Source: Arenibacter sp. F20364
GTDB lineage: Bacteria > Bacteroidota > Bacteroidia > Flavobacteriales > Flavobacteriaceae
NCBI RefSeq assembly: GCF_023015905.1
Contig: NZ_JALKBD010000001.1
Coordinates: 1 to 64,000 of the forward strand
Length of the DNA: 64,000 bases
Reading direction: 5' to 3'
A model generated the notes under the pieces. It had not been told where the DNA came from, made no database searches, and worked only from the letters and a program-made list of their open reading frames with translations. Numbering within the stretch: the stretch's first letter is position 1; every line of letters begins with the position of its first letter. Both the position numbers and the translations under genes were made by a program. Shown piece after piece: positions 7,441 through 17,372 of the stretch.

Positions 7441-10170
7441 TCACTTTTCTGATACAACATAATGCTTCTTTCCATAACCGACGCGCCCGTCCCTTGAAAT
7501 AGCCTCTACAACAATTATATAGTCGCCCGGAACGTCTCCATTATAAAAACGAGCCGATGCGCTTCCTGACTTATCAGTGCTCAGATGGGGTTGCCAGTGG
7601 ATAAGTGCCCTAAGATCCGGCTTTTGTTCTTTGGTGGGAATCGGACTGTCGTATTTTGGGGTGTAGAATTCCATGACCGGGGAAAAGACCTCGACAGACG
7701 TATTAAAGGTGCCAGGTGTCGGCCTTATGGAAGTATTGATACCTAAACCGCCTTTGGTAACCACAGAAATGATATGTCCAAGAGATGGCGTATTCATGGG
7801 ACTTACCTCTGGAAAAACACTCTGGTACAAGCTCCTAAAGGAACTGGCGTACTGGATAAGTTCTACCCGCTCTATAATTTCGGGGGACATATTGGACACC
7901 TGACCATATTGGTGTTTGTCAAGCGGTTTACCGTCGACGATCAATAAAGTCCCCTCCTTTTTTGGATTTCCCGGTACGATACCGCGTCCGGATTGATATC
8001 TTACGGCTCCATACTGTCCCGCTCTGACATGCGCAAGCATAAACCCGTCGCTATATTTTTCAATAAATACCTGATCTCCGTAATTGAAAAGAAGGATACT
8101 GTATAGCCCATAGGACCATTTTTTCTCCTTTGCCCTTAAATCATCTCCATTGACGATCCCATCTGGTTCTCCGTATTTGTCGTAAAGTTTTTTGCGCTCG
8201 GGACTTAAGAGGTTGTCGGTAACAATCACCTCGTCCAGTTGCGTAACCCCATAGAGGGAATCTAATATGGCTTCTGTTCGGACACGTTCCATTCCCGCCA
8301 CGGCCACACTTCTGATCAGGGTATCCAGTTGACGAAAGGCCGGCCTACGATCATAGGTTACTTTTGGAGGCTTTGGGTTATTCAAATTGATCCTATAATC
8401 AAGTTTATTCCCCTTTTTTCCATCATCTACCGTAAGTAGGACCCGCATGGGTGGGCCATAGGTATCCTCCATCATGAACCTGAAGTTACCCAGACTATCG
8501 GTGGTTCCTGAGTAGAAGACCGGTGACTTTGAGAAGGAAGATAAGGTAAGCCCCACGCCTTCCTTAGAGAGTTTGCTCCTTCCGGGGGCCTGTACCGAGC
8601 CCCTGACCTCGAGGCGAGACTGAGGCCAATAAAGGGTCTTCTCGATGCGTTTTGCAGGATATTTGTAACGGCGCCAGCCCTGGGAGAGCATAAGGGCGTC
8701 GAGGTCCTGGGCACGTCCGGTATTCTGGGAATTAAAGTAGTAATCGGGATCCTCGATCGTTCCCCGCAGTTCCGAACTTAAAAGAAAGTAGGATTTAATG
8801 TTCCCAAACGTATGCTGGCCCTGTACTGAATTGATGGCCAAAACGGACAATTCTACGGGGCCCTGAACGGAATCTTGTCCCGTGATAAGGATATCCAATT
8901 GGGTAGGTTGGCGCCGTGCATACGTTTCCCTGTCCGTAGCCAGGTCCACCTTCAAATGGTCTTCGGTCTTTTCATTGAAGAACAGCCGCTCCGCAACGGT
9001 ATTTTTGTTCTGGTCCATCAGGGTAAAGACGAGTATGCCCTCTGGCAATGCCTCCGATAAAAGGCTCTTGGACAGATATCCGTCTCGCAACGGACCCTCT
9101 ATCATAATAAGATCCTGCCCCCGGCAAGAGACCTTGATATACACATTGCCGGAAAGGACATTTGAGTATACCCCCGCCCAAATATTTTTGCCAGTTCGTT
9201 GAACAGAGATAATACTTCCATTGGATGCCGATTTGGGCAAAGGGAATTTTACGATGGTTTTCGGTCCGTTCGTGGAACGAATTTCGGCATGGTAGGTACG
9301 GGAACTTTCGGCGTAAATTGAAAAATAGCCCATTCCCAAACGGTTTGACACAAAATCAATGATATGTTTCCCCCTGTCGTCGAAAACGGTTCCCTGGACC
9401 CTGCTTCCCTTGCCGTCGATGCCTATGGCCTTGTACGCTATCTTGTTGCTGTACCCCTCAATTAACGTACCGCTTTCAGGAAAGAATTGCAGGTCTACCT
9501 CGTTTTGATCCAGGACGACCGTTTCGGATAGCCCCTCTACTGTCACGGTCACCCAGCTAGGGTCTTCCAGCATCTCGTATTCAAATGCATAAGCTCCATG
9601 GCCATTTCTTTTTATAAGCAGGGTGTCGCTCCCCTTATCTCTTTCTATGGCGACCTGTACCTGCTTGGCCCCGGTCGATTCTATGGCGTCTGACCTAACC
9701 TTAGCGCTCAAAAGGAACCGCCCGTCACCTACTTTCTCCAGTTTTAGGGAATCCAATAATTTCGGGTTGTTTGAGGGCCAAGGAGCTACAATGTCCACGT
9801 AGCGCTTATAAATGAAATCATCCCCAAAGTTTCTGTTCCATTGGGTATAGGCCTGTACCAGATAGCGGCCCTCCGGCAAGCCCTTTTCGGGTTCAAAAGA
9901 CCCCCTCCCTACCCCTTTGGACAACTTGACCAATTTACGCGACACGATTTTCCCGTCTGGACCAATCAATTCAACATGAAGTACACCGCTAATTTCCGTG
10001 AAACGGTGGGAAATTGCATCGGTTACGATGGCCTTGAACCAGATAGTTTGGTCGGTAGCGAACACTTCGGAGGCAAGCTGCAAATAGATCTTTTCGGGCG
10101 ACCACCTATCTTGTGAAAAAACGGAGGTTGAAATCGACAATAATAGCAGAATGATAAACTTTCTTGACAT
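7441..10170 (-). CDS. Secreted MG2/TonB-plug protein without beta-barrel
   Basis: The protein has about 909 residues from ATG 10170 and a signal peptide (MSRKFIILLLLSISTSVFSQ). It starts with a macroglobulin MG2-like domain (WSPEKIYLQLASEVFATDQT, then PEGRYLVQAYTQW). Ig-like and carboxypeptidase-regulatory-like domains (DSLGNFRFMMEDTYG) follow, then a TonB-plug-like region near 700-830 (GTLLIVDGKPLDKHQYGQV; IISVVTKGG). It closes with another beta-sandwich ending GKKHYVVSEK. There is no 22-strand barrel, so it is not itself a receptor; this Bacteroidetes-specific architecture is of unknown function, probably at the cell surface. It is GC-richer than its neighbours. A start at 10206 would weaken the signal peptide. 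Confidence 0.75.
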   Translation of the reverse strand: MSRKFIILLLLSISTSVFSQDRWSPEKIYLQLASEVFATDQTIWFKAIVTDAISHRFTEISGVLHVELIGPDGKIVSRKLVKLSKGVGRGSFEPEKGLPEGRYLVQAYTQWNRNFGDDFIYKRYVDIVAPWPSNNPKLLDSLKLEKVGDGRFLLSAKVRSDAIESTGAKQVQVAIERDKGSDTLLIKRNGHGAYAFEYEMLEDPSWVTVTVEGLSETVVLDQNEVDLQFFPESGTLIEGYSNKIAYKAIGIDGKGSRVQGTVFDDRGKHIIDFVSNRLGMGYFSIYAESSRTYHAEIRSTNGPKTIVKFPLPKSASNGSIISVQRTGKNIWAGVYSNVLSGNVYIKVSCRGQDLIMIEGPLRDGYLSKSLLSEALPEGILVFTLMDQNKNTVAERLFFNEKTEDHLKVDLATDRETYARRQPTQLDILITGQDSVQGPVELSVLAINSVQGQHTFGNIKSYFLLSSELRGTIEDPDYYFNSQNTGRAQDLDALMLSQGWRRYKYPAKRIEKTLYWPQSRLEVRGSVQAPGRSKLSKEGVGLTLSSFSKSPVFYSGTTDSLGNFRFMMEDTYGPPMRVLLTVDDGKKGNKLDYRINLNNPKPPKVTYDRRPAFRQLDTLIRSVAVAGMERVRTEAILDSLYGVTQLDEVIVTDNLLSPERKKLYDKYGEPDGIVNGDDLRAKEKKWSYGLYSILLFNYGDQVFIEKYSDGFMLAHVRAGQYGAVRYQSGRGIVPGNPKKEGTLLIVDGKPLDKHQYGQVSNMSPEIIERVELIQYASSFRSLYQSVFPEVSPMNTPSLGHIISVVTKGGLGINTSIRPTPGTFNTSVEVFSPVMEFYTPKYDSPIPTKEQKPDLRALIHWQPHLSTDKSGSASARFYNGDVPGDYIIVVEAISRDGRVGYGKKHYVVSEK

Positions 10171-10359
10171 TTTTATTTCGAATAGTAAACTTCTAACCAA
10201 ACGCACACTTTAATATCTAGATATCTAGAGTTTGTACTTAAGTTAGTCATTTGAATTTATTTAAAATGAAATACCATCCTATTGGAAGGTATTAATGCTT
10301 TAAAAAATTTACTCTTTAAACATTAGCGACCTAAATACTTAAAGAAGAGAAAGCTTGTT

Positions 10360-11256
10360 TTATATTTTGAATATTACTTTTCCGATAATATTCTTTTGGG
10401 CAACAGGGCCAAATGACCTAGAGTCAATAGACTTGTTTCTGTTGTCCCCAATCATAAAATAGTAATCGTTTTTGAAAATATAAAATTCACTTTCTTTATT
10501 ATCATAATAAAAAGAACATTCTTCTCCAATTTCACCCCCTTCTTCCCATTCCATAATATCACGATAATCCTTTATTTTGTTTGACTCAAAGCTAATCTTT
10601 AATCCTTTGTAGGGAATTACAAATTTATCCATGTTGTTTTCCGAATAGGGTGGGAATTGAATCATTGAGTTATTATGTTTGGCGTCTGGCTCGATTGCCC
10701 CGATCGAATCGACGCTTTTACAACCCATAAGCAATTTTTCCTGGTTCAAATCAAGATTGATTATAACGTAACCGGAATATTTCTGTATAATACTGCTTGA
10801 GTCCTTATTCATACACTCTTTTAAGTCATTAAAATTTCGGTACCAAACCTTTCGAAAATGACACGAGGTACGGGGAGGGTGTGCGTATCGCCCATTAATA
10901 AAAATATCCGTGTCTTTTATTTCAATTATGTCACCTGGCAGACCAACACATCTCTTCACGTATATCGTTGATTCTTTACCTACGCTGAAGACTAAAAGAT
11001 CGTTTATTTTTGGTTTTTGCTTAAATTTCAGCTCTTTTAAGATTTTTGCTAGGGGGCTGCCGTAAAAAATCTTGCTAACAATTATAAAATCGTTTTTTTG
11101 TAAGGTGTTCTCCATCGAAGAACTTGGTATATGGAAAACATCAAAAAAAAATAACCTTAAAACAATCGTACTCAAAAAAAACCAAAATAAGACATTTAAT
11201 AGCTTAAGAAAAAAAAAGCGAGCTATCTTTAGTCGTAAATTCAAACGCTTTTCCAT
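10360..11256 (-). CDS. lepB: Signal peptidase I (S26), insertion-containing form
   Basis: From ATG 11256 the protein has about 298 residues with an N-terminal transmembrane segment (about 12-40). Box B is PSSSMENTL with catalytic Ser47, and box D is YVKRCVGLPGD with general base Lys101. Box E is MIGDNRNKSIDSRSFG near the C-terminus. About 130 residues separate boxes D and E, much longer than in a minimal enzyme. It would cleave signal peptides at the outer face of the inner membrane. A housekeeping copy is expected elsewhere, so this one may be dedicated to the cluster; it lies just downstream of the O-antigen-ligase-like gene in the same direction. A start at 11304 is possible. Confidence 0.85.
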   Translation of the reverse strand: MEKRLNLRLKIARFFFLKLLNVLFWFFLSTIVLRLFFFDVFHIPSSSMENTLQKNDFIIVSKIFYGSPLAKILKELKFKQKPKINDLLVFSVGKESTIYVKRCVGLPGDIIEIKDTDIFINGRYAHPPRTSCHFRKVWYRNFNDLKECMNKDSSSIIQKYSGYVIINLDLNQEKLLMGCKSVDSIGAIEPDAKHNNSMIQFPPYSENNMDKFVIPYKGLKISFESNKIKDYRDIMEWEEGGEIGEECSFYYDNKESEFYIFKNDYYFMIGDNRNKSIDSRSFGPVAQKNIIGKVIFKI

Positions 11257-11328
11257 AATTACAGTTATAATGATTTCATTTTTAATTGATTGTGCCTGCC
11301 GCAACCATAAACAACAGGTATTGTCGAA

Positions 11329-13233
11329 TCAATCAACATAGTTCACACCTTGAAGTTTTAGAAAATTTTTTGCTCCATTTATTATTTCAAACGTTGTCTC
11401 GGAAGGAACTGTAACCTTTAAATTCAATATTCTATTAGCAACATTCACAGCATTTTCCATTTGATTGTTGTCGGAATACATTTTAAGCAATAAGTAATGG
11501 CTCCTAAAACTTCCTGGAACCATATTAATGGAACGTTGATAACATATTTCAGCATTTTTGTAATCTTCTATTTCCTTATAGCAATTCCCCAACACATTTT
11601 CTATTACGGAATTATTAGAATAATTCTTGGCTTTGCTCAATATATTAATGGCAGCATATGTATCCTTTGCACTATATAAAGCCAGACCATAGTCGGTAAG
11701 GAACTTCCCGTCGGTATCAAAAAACGGGTATATTAACCTGTAACCCTTAACTGCCAAATTAAAATCTTTATCCAAATAATTTTCGTGGGAATTATTCCAA
11801 ACATAATAAGCTTTTGCTAGTTTCAGTGTCTTATAAAACAGTAAGCAAGAGATAGATAGACTAATCAATAGTATGTAAAATGATCTTGATTTTGATTTAT
11901 TTTGGGGTTTAAAACGGTTGCAAAAGGAACTAGCCTGGTTTGCAGATAAAATTGCCACGTAAAGGATTAACACCAATTTAATAGGCAGAATTTTAGAAGG
12001 ATACGAGAATAGTGAGAAGATAATTATCGACAAAATTCCGGCCATTGCCATCTCGTACAATGGTTCATTTTCTTTTAAAGTCCCTCTTCTAATAATTAAA
12101 AAATATAGCACTAGCAACAAAATTGACAATCCTAATATTCCATTTTCTACGGAAAACTGTAATGGTTCGTTAAAGGCATAAGCTGTATTCCCTGCCCTTA
12201 GCGCCATTTTTATGTTATTGTGTTTTTCAAAATATTCTGACTGATAAAGCATATAGTTACTATGGAACCTGTCATAGCCAAAACCCATAACAGGCCTATC
12301 TTTCAACATTTCCACAGTAGTTTTCAATATCAACAACCTCCCTTCAGTTGACCCTTTTTTAAAATTATATATAAAAATAATGGAAGTAATCATGCAACAT
12401 ATTGCCCCCAAAACCAACAAAACCTTTACAACCCTTTTCTTTGTGTTTTTTTCAAAAAAGGACTGAATATTCTTGCGATAGATATATCCTACAGTAAAGA
12501 AAATAACAATAAAGGCGGCTCTCGATCTTAATGCAGGAATTATTGTCACACACCCAATAATGTTTAAAACAACAGCAAAGTGAACGATTGCTTTTCGTAT
12601 ATTAATATATTTTTTCCCATCTTCAATTAGGAAATTACCATTCTTTAAGAACTGTAGGCCAATTGGAAAAACGGCTACCAAGTAACCACTGTAGGGGCCA
12701 CTGTTAAAAAAACCACCTGTTACCTTTAAAACCGAACTGTTAGATTCTATCAAGCCGTATAATTGTAACCATCCTATAATGATTTGGATATTGGCACCGA
12801 TAATGGCCGCAATAAGTAGCCAAGAATGATGTTTAGGTGTAAGCGATTTTATCACAAAATACAATGCCAGCAACCCCAGCAATTCGTAGAACCTTATTGA
12901 AAAACCGTAAGTGGGTTGAAAAAAATATCTATTGAACGTTATATAAACCACGAGTAGAAGAATTGAAATATCTATCCGGCCAATAGAAAAGGATTCATCA
13001 GAAACTTTCAGCTTTCCCAAAAATAAGCAGACGATTAATAGGGTTGCGAGTAAGAATATAATAAATTTTCCGGTCACTGGGGAGCGTCGAAATGGCAAGA
13101 AATCAATCGATGGCAAAAATACGTATAGAGAGAATAACAACAGCACTATCAATAAGTTAATACTATGTTCTAATCTTAATATTCTAATTTTGGTACAATC
13201 TATCTTAAGTGTCATTTCAATGTCCTTTTGCAA
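11329..13233 (-). CDS. O-antigen-ligase-like polytopic membrane protein with TPR tail
   Basis: This 634-residue protein has about ten to twelve transmembrane segments. A large central loop has Wzy_C/O-antigen-ligase hallmarks: SRAAFIVIFFTVGYI, then GRLLILKTTVEMLKDRPVMG followed by FGYDRF, and NEPLQFSVENGILGL. Residues about 480-634 are soluble TPR-like repeats (ALYSAKDTYAAINILSKA; CYKEIEDYKNAEICYQRSI). The superfamily includes WaaL ligases, Wzy polymerases and PglL/O-oligosaccharyltransferases that move a lipid-linked glycan onto lipid A or protein. No other LPS genes are nearby, so a protein-glycosylation role is a reasonable inference. ATG 13215 is an alternative start. Confidence 0.75.
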   Translation of the reverse strand: MQKDIEMTLKIDCTKIRILRLEHSINLLIVLLLFSLYVFLPSIDFLPFRRSPVTGKFIIFLLATLLIVCLFLGKLKVSDESFSIGRIDISILLLVVYITFNRYFFQPTYGFSIRFYELLGLLALYFVIKSLTPKHHSWLLIAAIIGANIQIIIGWLQLYGLIESNSSVLKVTGGFFNSGPYSGYLVAVFPIGLQFLKNGNFLIEDGKKYINIRKAIVHFAVVLNIIGCVTIIPALRSRAAFIVIFFTVGYIYRKNIQSFFEKNTKKRVVKVLLVLGAICCMITSIIFIYNFKKGSTEGRLLILKTTVEMLKDRPVMGFGYDRFHSNYMLYQSEYFEKHNNIKMALRAGNTAYAFNEPLQFSVENGILGLSILLLVLYFLIIRRGTLKENEPLYEMAMAGILSIIIFSLFSYPSKILPIKLVLILYVAILSANQASSFCNRFKPQNKSKSRSFYILLISLSISCLLFYKTLKLAKAYYVWNNSHENYLDKDFNLAVKGYRLIYPFFDTDGKFLTDYGLALYSAKDTYAAINILSKAKNYSNNSVIENVLGNCYKEIEDYKNAEICYQRSINMVPGSFRSHYLLLKMYSDNNQMENAVNVANRILNLKVTVPSETTFEIINGAKNFLKLQGVNYVD

Positions 13234-13373
13234 AATAACTTTCAGGATTCAAGGGGCTAAGGCTTTTTCAAATTTTATAGAAAGTGAGTATTACAATAAT
13301 CGGAAATTATCCACATCTCCATATAGTCCATGTAAAATGAAAAAAATATTCACAAACTCCGAAACCTGTTAAA

Positions 13374-15581
13374 CTAACGTTCGTTTACGAATATTTGCTT
13401 ACCGTCCCTATAAACAAAGGGTAATTCTTCCTTACCGTGGTCCTTGTTTCTTAACCAGTATATCGTATTCTCGGGTACATTCTCAAATTTTAAAAAGTTA
13501 TACTCTGCAATTTTGGAGCCTCCACTTTTCCATCTCTTATCGTAATATAAAAGCTCGTAATTATCCCCAATCACTATTCCATTGTTGGCATTTCTGGGGG
13601 CAAACCTTACTTGTGAAATGTGCTGAGGGCTTCCAAAATCGATACCTATGGAAAAAGTTGTAACGTATGTTTCTAGGTTGCCATCCAAGGCCCGCTCTAC
13701 ATCTTGGCTTGAAGGTAAAAGGTTACCATTCAATTTTGTATAAAGACCAACATCCACGTTTCTTAATTTTTCCTCAGACAAGATAGAAGGTTCCGACCCT
13801 TTGACAATATTCATGTTTTGATTTACTGAAGAGAACACCTCAAAAGTTGCAATATTAAGCGGTTTACCATTACTAATACACCTCACATACCTAAATTTCT
13901 TTTTTGTCGAAATAGGTAAGGCTTTCACTGAAAAATCCAAAATGTCTGATGAGCCAATGGAATAGAGGTCTATTGCATCCGAAAAATCCGCGCTGTTGGC
14001 CCCTTGTATTTTGGAGCCAATCATATCCTTCATGAACTCAATTAAATGGTATTTCAAGGGAAATTTACGAGTAAGTCGTAAGGTAATCGGATTGTTGTTG
14101 GGAGCTATTTCCATAACCTTTCTGTCGAAATCGATATGTAATGGGTTGGAGATTGGAATGAACCCATTGGAATCATAGATACCAACAATATAAGTTGCAT
14201 TTACAGGAACTTTTTCAAAATTGATTTTTTTACGGTCATAATCAATCTCTCCCCAGGCAATGGGCTTCCAGCCTCTAGGGCTAAATATCGCCAAATAGCC
14301 CAATTTTCTATTGGTACTATCCTTCTTAAACTTGTAGGGAACTGAAAAGGTGGTAACCTTGTGGTATTCCTCGGTTACATCCTTCATATATGGGTTTTTG
14401 AATGTATTCGGGACGTATTCATTAATGCTGGCCAATGTTCTTGGGCACCTCTGTTTGACATACATATTTCTGTACATTTTGGATAATTCGTTTTGATGCC
14501 TGTAATCACCTAACTGTTGCCATTTAGGGGAATAATGGTGATAAATTCCTGAAGTATCCCGTACCGATACCCCATAATGTATTTTGTCCCTGTTAAAGTA
14601 ACCCGAAGTATAGTCCAAATAAGCGGGAACGCCACATGCGTTTAATACCCTTACTGTCCATTCGGAATGTCGGTCGCAATCGAACTTATAAAACTGTAAA
14701 ATATCGTAAAACCCTAAATTTCCGATTTTATGGCCATTGTCCTCGAAAACATCGAGACAATAGGTGGCAAAATTTAAGCGTCTCACGGTATTAGCAAGGT
14801 TTAAAGAATCATTAGAATGAACAATACCGTAAAAATAATTATTAATATAACTGGAATATGTATCCACAGATTCATTCATGCTCCTATATGTCAACAAGGT
14901 GTTCTTGAACTCGTTATAACTCAAATCCCTTGCAAAAGGGGACTTCTTCCAACAGGAAAACGCATTATCAATATGGTCAATCAACCAGTTGCAGGAGATA
15001 TTTTTCAAATCGGGATAAATTCCGTTGGTTTGATTTTCCGTTTGGATATTGAATAGCAATTCCTTGCCAATACTATCTACAAAGTGCTCAAAATGTACAA
15101 CTTTTTTTCTATGGAATTTTACGTCAACAGTATCAGGGTAAGTTCTTTTTATCAGGGAATCTACAAAGCCCTTTGTCGGAGCGAAATCCTTTGTGTCTAG
15201 AATATTATGAAGATAATCTGCAAACCGGAAAAGTGAAGTATCTGCCTCATGAAAGAAGATTACTTTGGTAAGCGAGTCAATTTTTTTAAATGATTCTTTT
15301 ACTAAATCTGGGTAGGACTCAATCCTTTTTGATGAAAAATGACCCTTCATATTAGATATAAGAAAACAGGCCGCCCTATATTTTAAACTGTCTTGTGGAT
15401 ACTTTTTATAATGATCTAGCACTTTAATCAATTCCATTTTATTTTCCCCCGCTTTTTCTAAAGAGGAAAGCACACCTTTCGGATATGGATATCTTCTTAA
15501 ATCCACACAATTATAGAATAGGAGAAGAAAAAATACCAATATTTGTAGATTTACCAAAAGAACAAATAATCTTTTACTCAT
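13374..15581 (-). CDS. Transglutaminase-like protein with C-terminal F5/8C-like domain
   Basis: The protein has about 735 residues and an N-terminal membrane anchor or signal (LFVLLVNLQILVFFLLLFY). A helical region follows, then a transglutaminase-like core: FDCDRHSEWTVRVLNACGVP, then AYLDYTSGY, and HYGVSVRDTSGIYHHYSPKW, supplying the Cys, His and Asp-type residues at about 300-350. Next come beta-sandwich segments and a C-terminal discoidin-like stretch (VGLYTKLNGNLLPSSQDVER, then ALDGNLETYVTTF). Bacterial transglutaminase-like proteins are usually thiol proteases or peptide-modifying enzymes. The position between the DUF1573 and O-antigen-ligase-like genes suggests a role in processing the cluster's exported product. 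A start at 15590 adds three residues. Confidence 0.7.
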   Translation of the reverse strand: MSKRLFVLLVNLQILVFFLLLFYNCVDLRRYPYPKGVLSSLEKAGENKMELIKVLDHYKKYPQDSLKYRAACFLISNMKGHFSSKRIESYPDLVKESFKKIDSLTKVIFFHEADTSLFRFADYLHNILDTKDFAPTKGFVDSLIKRTYPDTVDVKFHRKKVVHFEHFVDSIGKELLFNIQTENQTNGIYPDLKNISCNWLIDHIDNAFSCWKKSPFARDLSYNEFKNTLLTYRSMNESVDTYSSYINNYFYGIVHSNDSLNLANTVRRLNFATYCLDVFEDNGHKIGNLGFYDILQFYKFDCDRHSEWTVRVLNACGVPAYLDYTSGYFNRDKIHYGVSVRDTSGIYHHYSPKWQQLGDYRHQNELSKMYRNMYVKQRCPRTLASINEYVPNTFKNPYMKDVTEEYHKVTTFSVPYKFKKDSTNRKLGYLAIFSPRGWKPIAWGEIDYDRKKINFEKVPVNATYIVGIYDSNGFIPISNPLHIDFDRKVMEIAPNNNPITLRLTRKFPLKYHLIEFMKDMIGSKIQGANSADFSDAIDLYSIGSSDILDFSVKALPISTKKKFRYVRCISNGKPLNIATFEVFSSVNQNMNIVKGSEPSILSEEKLRNVDVGLYTKLNGNLLPSSQDVERALDGNLETYVTTFSIGIDFGSPQHISQVRFAPRNANNGIVIGDNYELLYYDKRWKSGGSKIAEYNFLKFENVPENTIYWLRNKDHGKEELPFVYRDGKQIFVNER

Positions 15582-15680
15582 TGGAAACAAAATAGAATAT
15601 GAAGTGGAATAGCCCTTATGCTTAATAAATGTAACAAGCCAACAATCATTGGTTCTATAGTACTGTAAAGAGCCAAAGTT

Positions 15681-16121
15681 TCATTCCACCCTACCATAAA
15701 ATGTCAATAAAAATGGGGATAATGGTGAATTACTGTTAACAGTCACTACTTTGTTTACAAAACCTTTCATGTGTTCATCACTTACAAAGATGCCAATTAT
15801 CGAATCAGTCTTTCCAACAGGTAAAGGGCTATCATTAAAATAAGCTACCGTACAGCCACAAGTAGCCTCTGCGTTATAAATTAAAAATGGGTGTTGCCCT
15901 ACATTCTTATATTTAAAAACCCTTTTAATTGTATCGCCTATCTTAACGGAACCTATATTGATAGTAGTATTTGTAATAAACTCAATCTTAACACTATCGT
16001 TTTGCACATTCTTAAATTCCAAATTATATTCATTATTCTTGTCTTTGTGTTTTTGATTACATCCAGTCAATCCAATAAAAAGTAATATTGTCCATAGCAA
16101 TATTTTGTATTCATTTTCCAT
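15681..16121 (-). CDS. DUF1573 lipoprotein
   Basis: The 146-residue protein has a lipoprotein signal (LLWTILLFIGLTGC) followed by one DUF1573 Ig-like domain. Recognisable features are NIGSVKIGDTIKRVFKYKNV, ATCGCTVAYF and GKTDSIIGIFVSDEH. The CGCT turn is diagnostic of the family, whose function is unknown. It lies 34 bases downstream of the beta-propeller gene and about 100 bases upstream of the transglutaminase-like gene, all on one strand, consistent with an operon. DUF1573 lipoproteins often accompany NVEALA peptides and 6-bladed propeller proteins in Bacteroidetes genomes. Confidence 0.85.
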   Translation of the reverse strand: MENEYKILLWTILLFIGLTGCNQKHKDKNNEYNLEFKNVQNDSVKIEFITNTTINIGSVKIGDTIKRVFKYKNVGQHPFLIYNAEATCGCTVAYFNDSPLPVGKTDSIIGIFVSDEHMKGFVNKVVTVNSNSPLSPFLLTFYGRVE

Positions 16122-16155
16122 TTTCTAAAATAATTAAGTCACTAACTTTTACTGA

Positions 16156-17364
16156 CTAGTTTTCAGATAATACATATTTAATTAATTTGTTAGAGTCCAT
16201 CATTCCATATAAATGTGTGAAATTTTCTCTGTCGATAGCTATTGTATTCACTTTTCTGTCCAATTTAATTCTATTTACTGGATTCCCTTCCCAATCATAA
16301 ACCAAGACAATATCGGATATATTGAAGTTTTCATCACTGTCGTTCAACAAAGGGCCACTGTAAAGGGCGAAGATATTTTTATCACTAACCGCAATATTGC
16401 GAAAGCCTTTTTTACTGTCCTTCCCTGCAACAATTTTCTTTGAATTTGGTCCTACAAGAAGATTAAAAGTAGGCAGATAGTATACTTTTTGATATTTTTT
16501 CTTTAAACGATAATTTTTGTCAACCGATATTATTTGAATTACTGCTCCTTTACCAGAAAAACAAGCAAATTCATGGAAGCTTCCTGGTCTATAGGCTACT
16601 CTATTATCCATTCTCATATTTAAATATTTGAAGTACAAAGAATCCTTTTCGCTTTGGGTTTTATTATTTTCATTTCCGGGTACTTCAATACCCGTTGTTA
16701 ATTTGTTTGTATAGAGGTTCAAAACGCCAAAGGTTTTGTTATCCATATTTGAAGTTAAAAACTTACCGAATAGAATTGAATCGTTCAAGAAATAAGTATT
16801 CGAAAAAGTAATTTTTGTTGAATAAAAAATAGGTTTCGGCCTGTATTCAGATTTATTTAATAAACTGTCCCAATTATAGCGAAAGATTTTATGCGGAGAG
16901 TTTACCTGGGTAATACTAAAAACTGAATCATTGTTTGCGACACCATTTTCCATTGAAACTGCATTAATATTCATTTCGGATTCTCCATTGCCCGCAAAAC
17001 CAAACTTCTCTACTAAACGGCCATCTTTTAAATTGACAATACTAAAACCCGCCTCACCTGTATTATCATTAAAAATGGCCAAGGTGTCATAAACTTCGAA
17101 TTTACGGGGCCGAAATAGTATTGTGTCGCTTTGAAATCGGATTTCCTCACCTACCAGTACAATCTCATTATCTTTAGAAAAATCGTTTAACGGATTATTG
17201 TAGTTGTTAGCACAACCCAACAGAACACACGTTGCTAGTATTTTTAAACAGTATATATGTAGAGGCGGATGTATCTTATAAAATCCTTTATAAATATTCC
17301 TATAACATGTTCGTAAAATACGTATCATAAAAACAAAGCGCAACTTAAAATAATTAATCATCAC
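16156..17364 (-). CDS. 6-bladed beta-propeller (BF3455/TolB-like) lipoprotein
   Basis: This is a protein of 402 residues with a lipoprotein-type signal ending LATCVLLGC. The mature part has the repeating pattern of 6-bladed propellers of the Bacteroidetes 'TolB-like 6-blade' group: FEVYDTLAIFNDNTGEAGFS, SIVNLKDGRLVEKFGFAGNG, FGVLNLYTNKLTTGIEV, DIVLVYDWEGNPVNRIKLD. The last blade ends AIDRENFTHLYGMMDSNKLI. The function of this family is unknown; it recurs beside NVEALA peptides. The start is uncertain (17364 or 17328), because the long basic N-terminal stretch before the hydrophobic core is unusual. A fossil IS30 gene lies immediately upstream and probably separated it from the peptide gene. 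Confidence 0.75.
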   Translation of the reverse strand: MMINYFKLRFVFMIRILRTCYRNIYKGFYKIHPPLHIYCLKILATCVLLGCANNYNNPLNDFSKDNEIVLVGEEIRFQSDTILFRPRKFEVYDTLAIFNDNTGEAGFSIVNLKDGRLVEKFGFAGNGESEMNINAVSMENGVANNDSVFSITQVNSPHKIFRYNWDSLLNKSEYRPKPIFYSTKITFSNTYFLNDSILFGKFLTSNMDNKTFGVLNLYTNKLTTGIEVPGNENNKTQSEKDSLYFKYLNMRMDNRVAYRPGSFHEFACFSGKGAVIQIISVDKNYRLKKKYQKVYYLPTFNLLVGPNSKKIVAGKDSKKGFRNIAVSDKNIFALYSGPLLNDSDENFNISDIVLVYDWEGNPVNRIKLDRKVNTIAIDRENFTHLYGMMDSNKLIKYVLSEN

Positions 17365-17372
17365 AAGGTCGA

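Noticed and set aside
11329-13233. Assignment of the O-antigen-ligase-like protein to LPS assembly
   Set aside because: No glycosyltransferase, flippase or other LPS/capsule gene is present in the neighbourhood; I kept the broader superfamily call.
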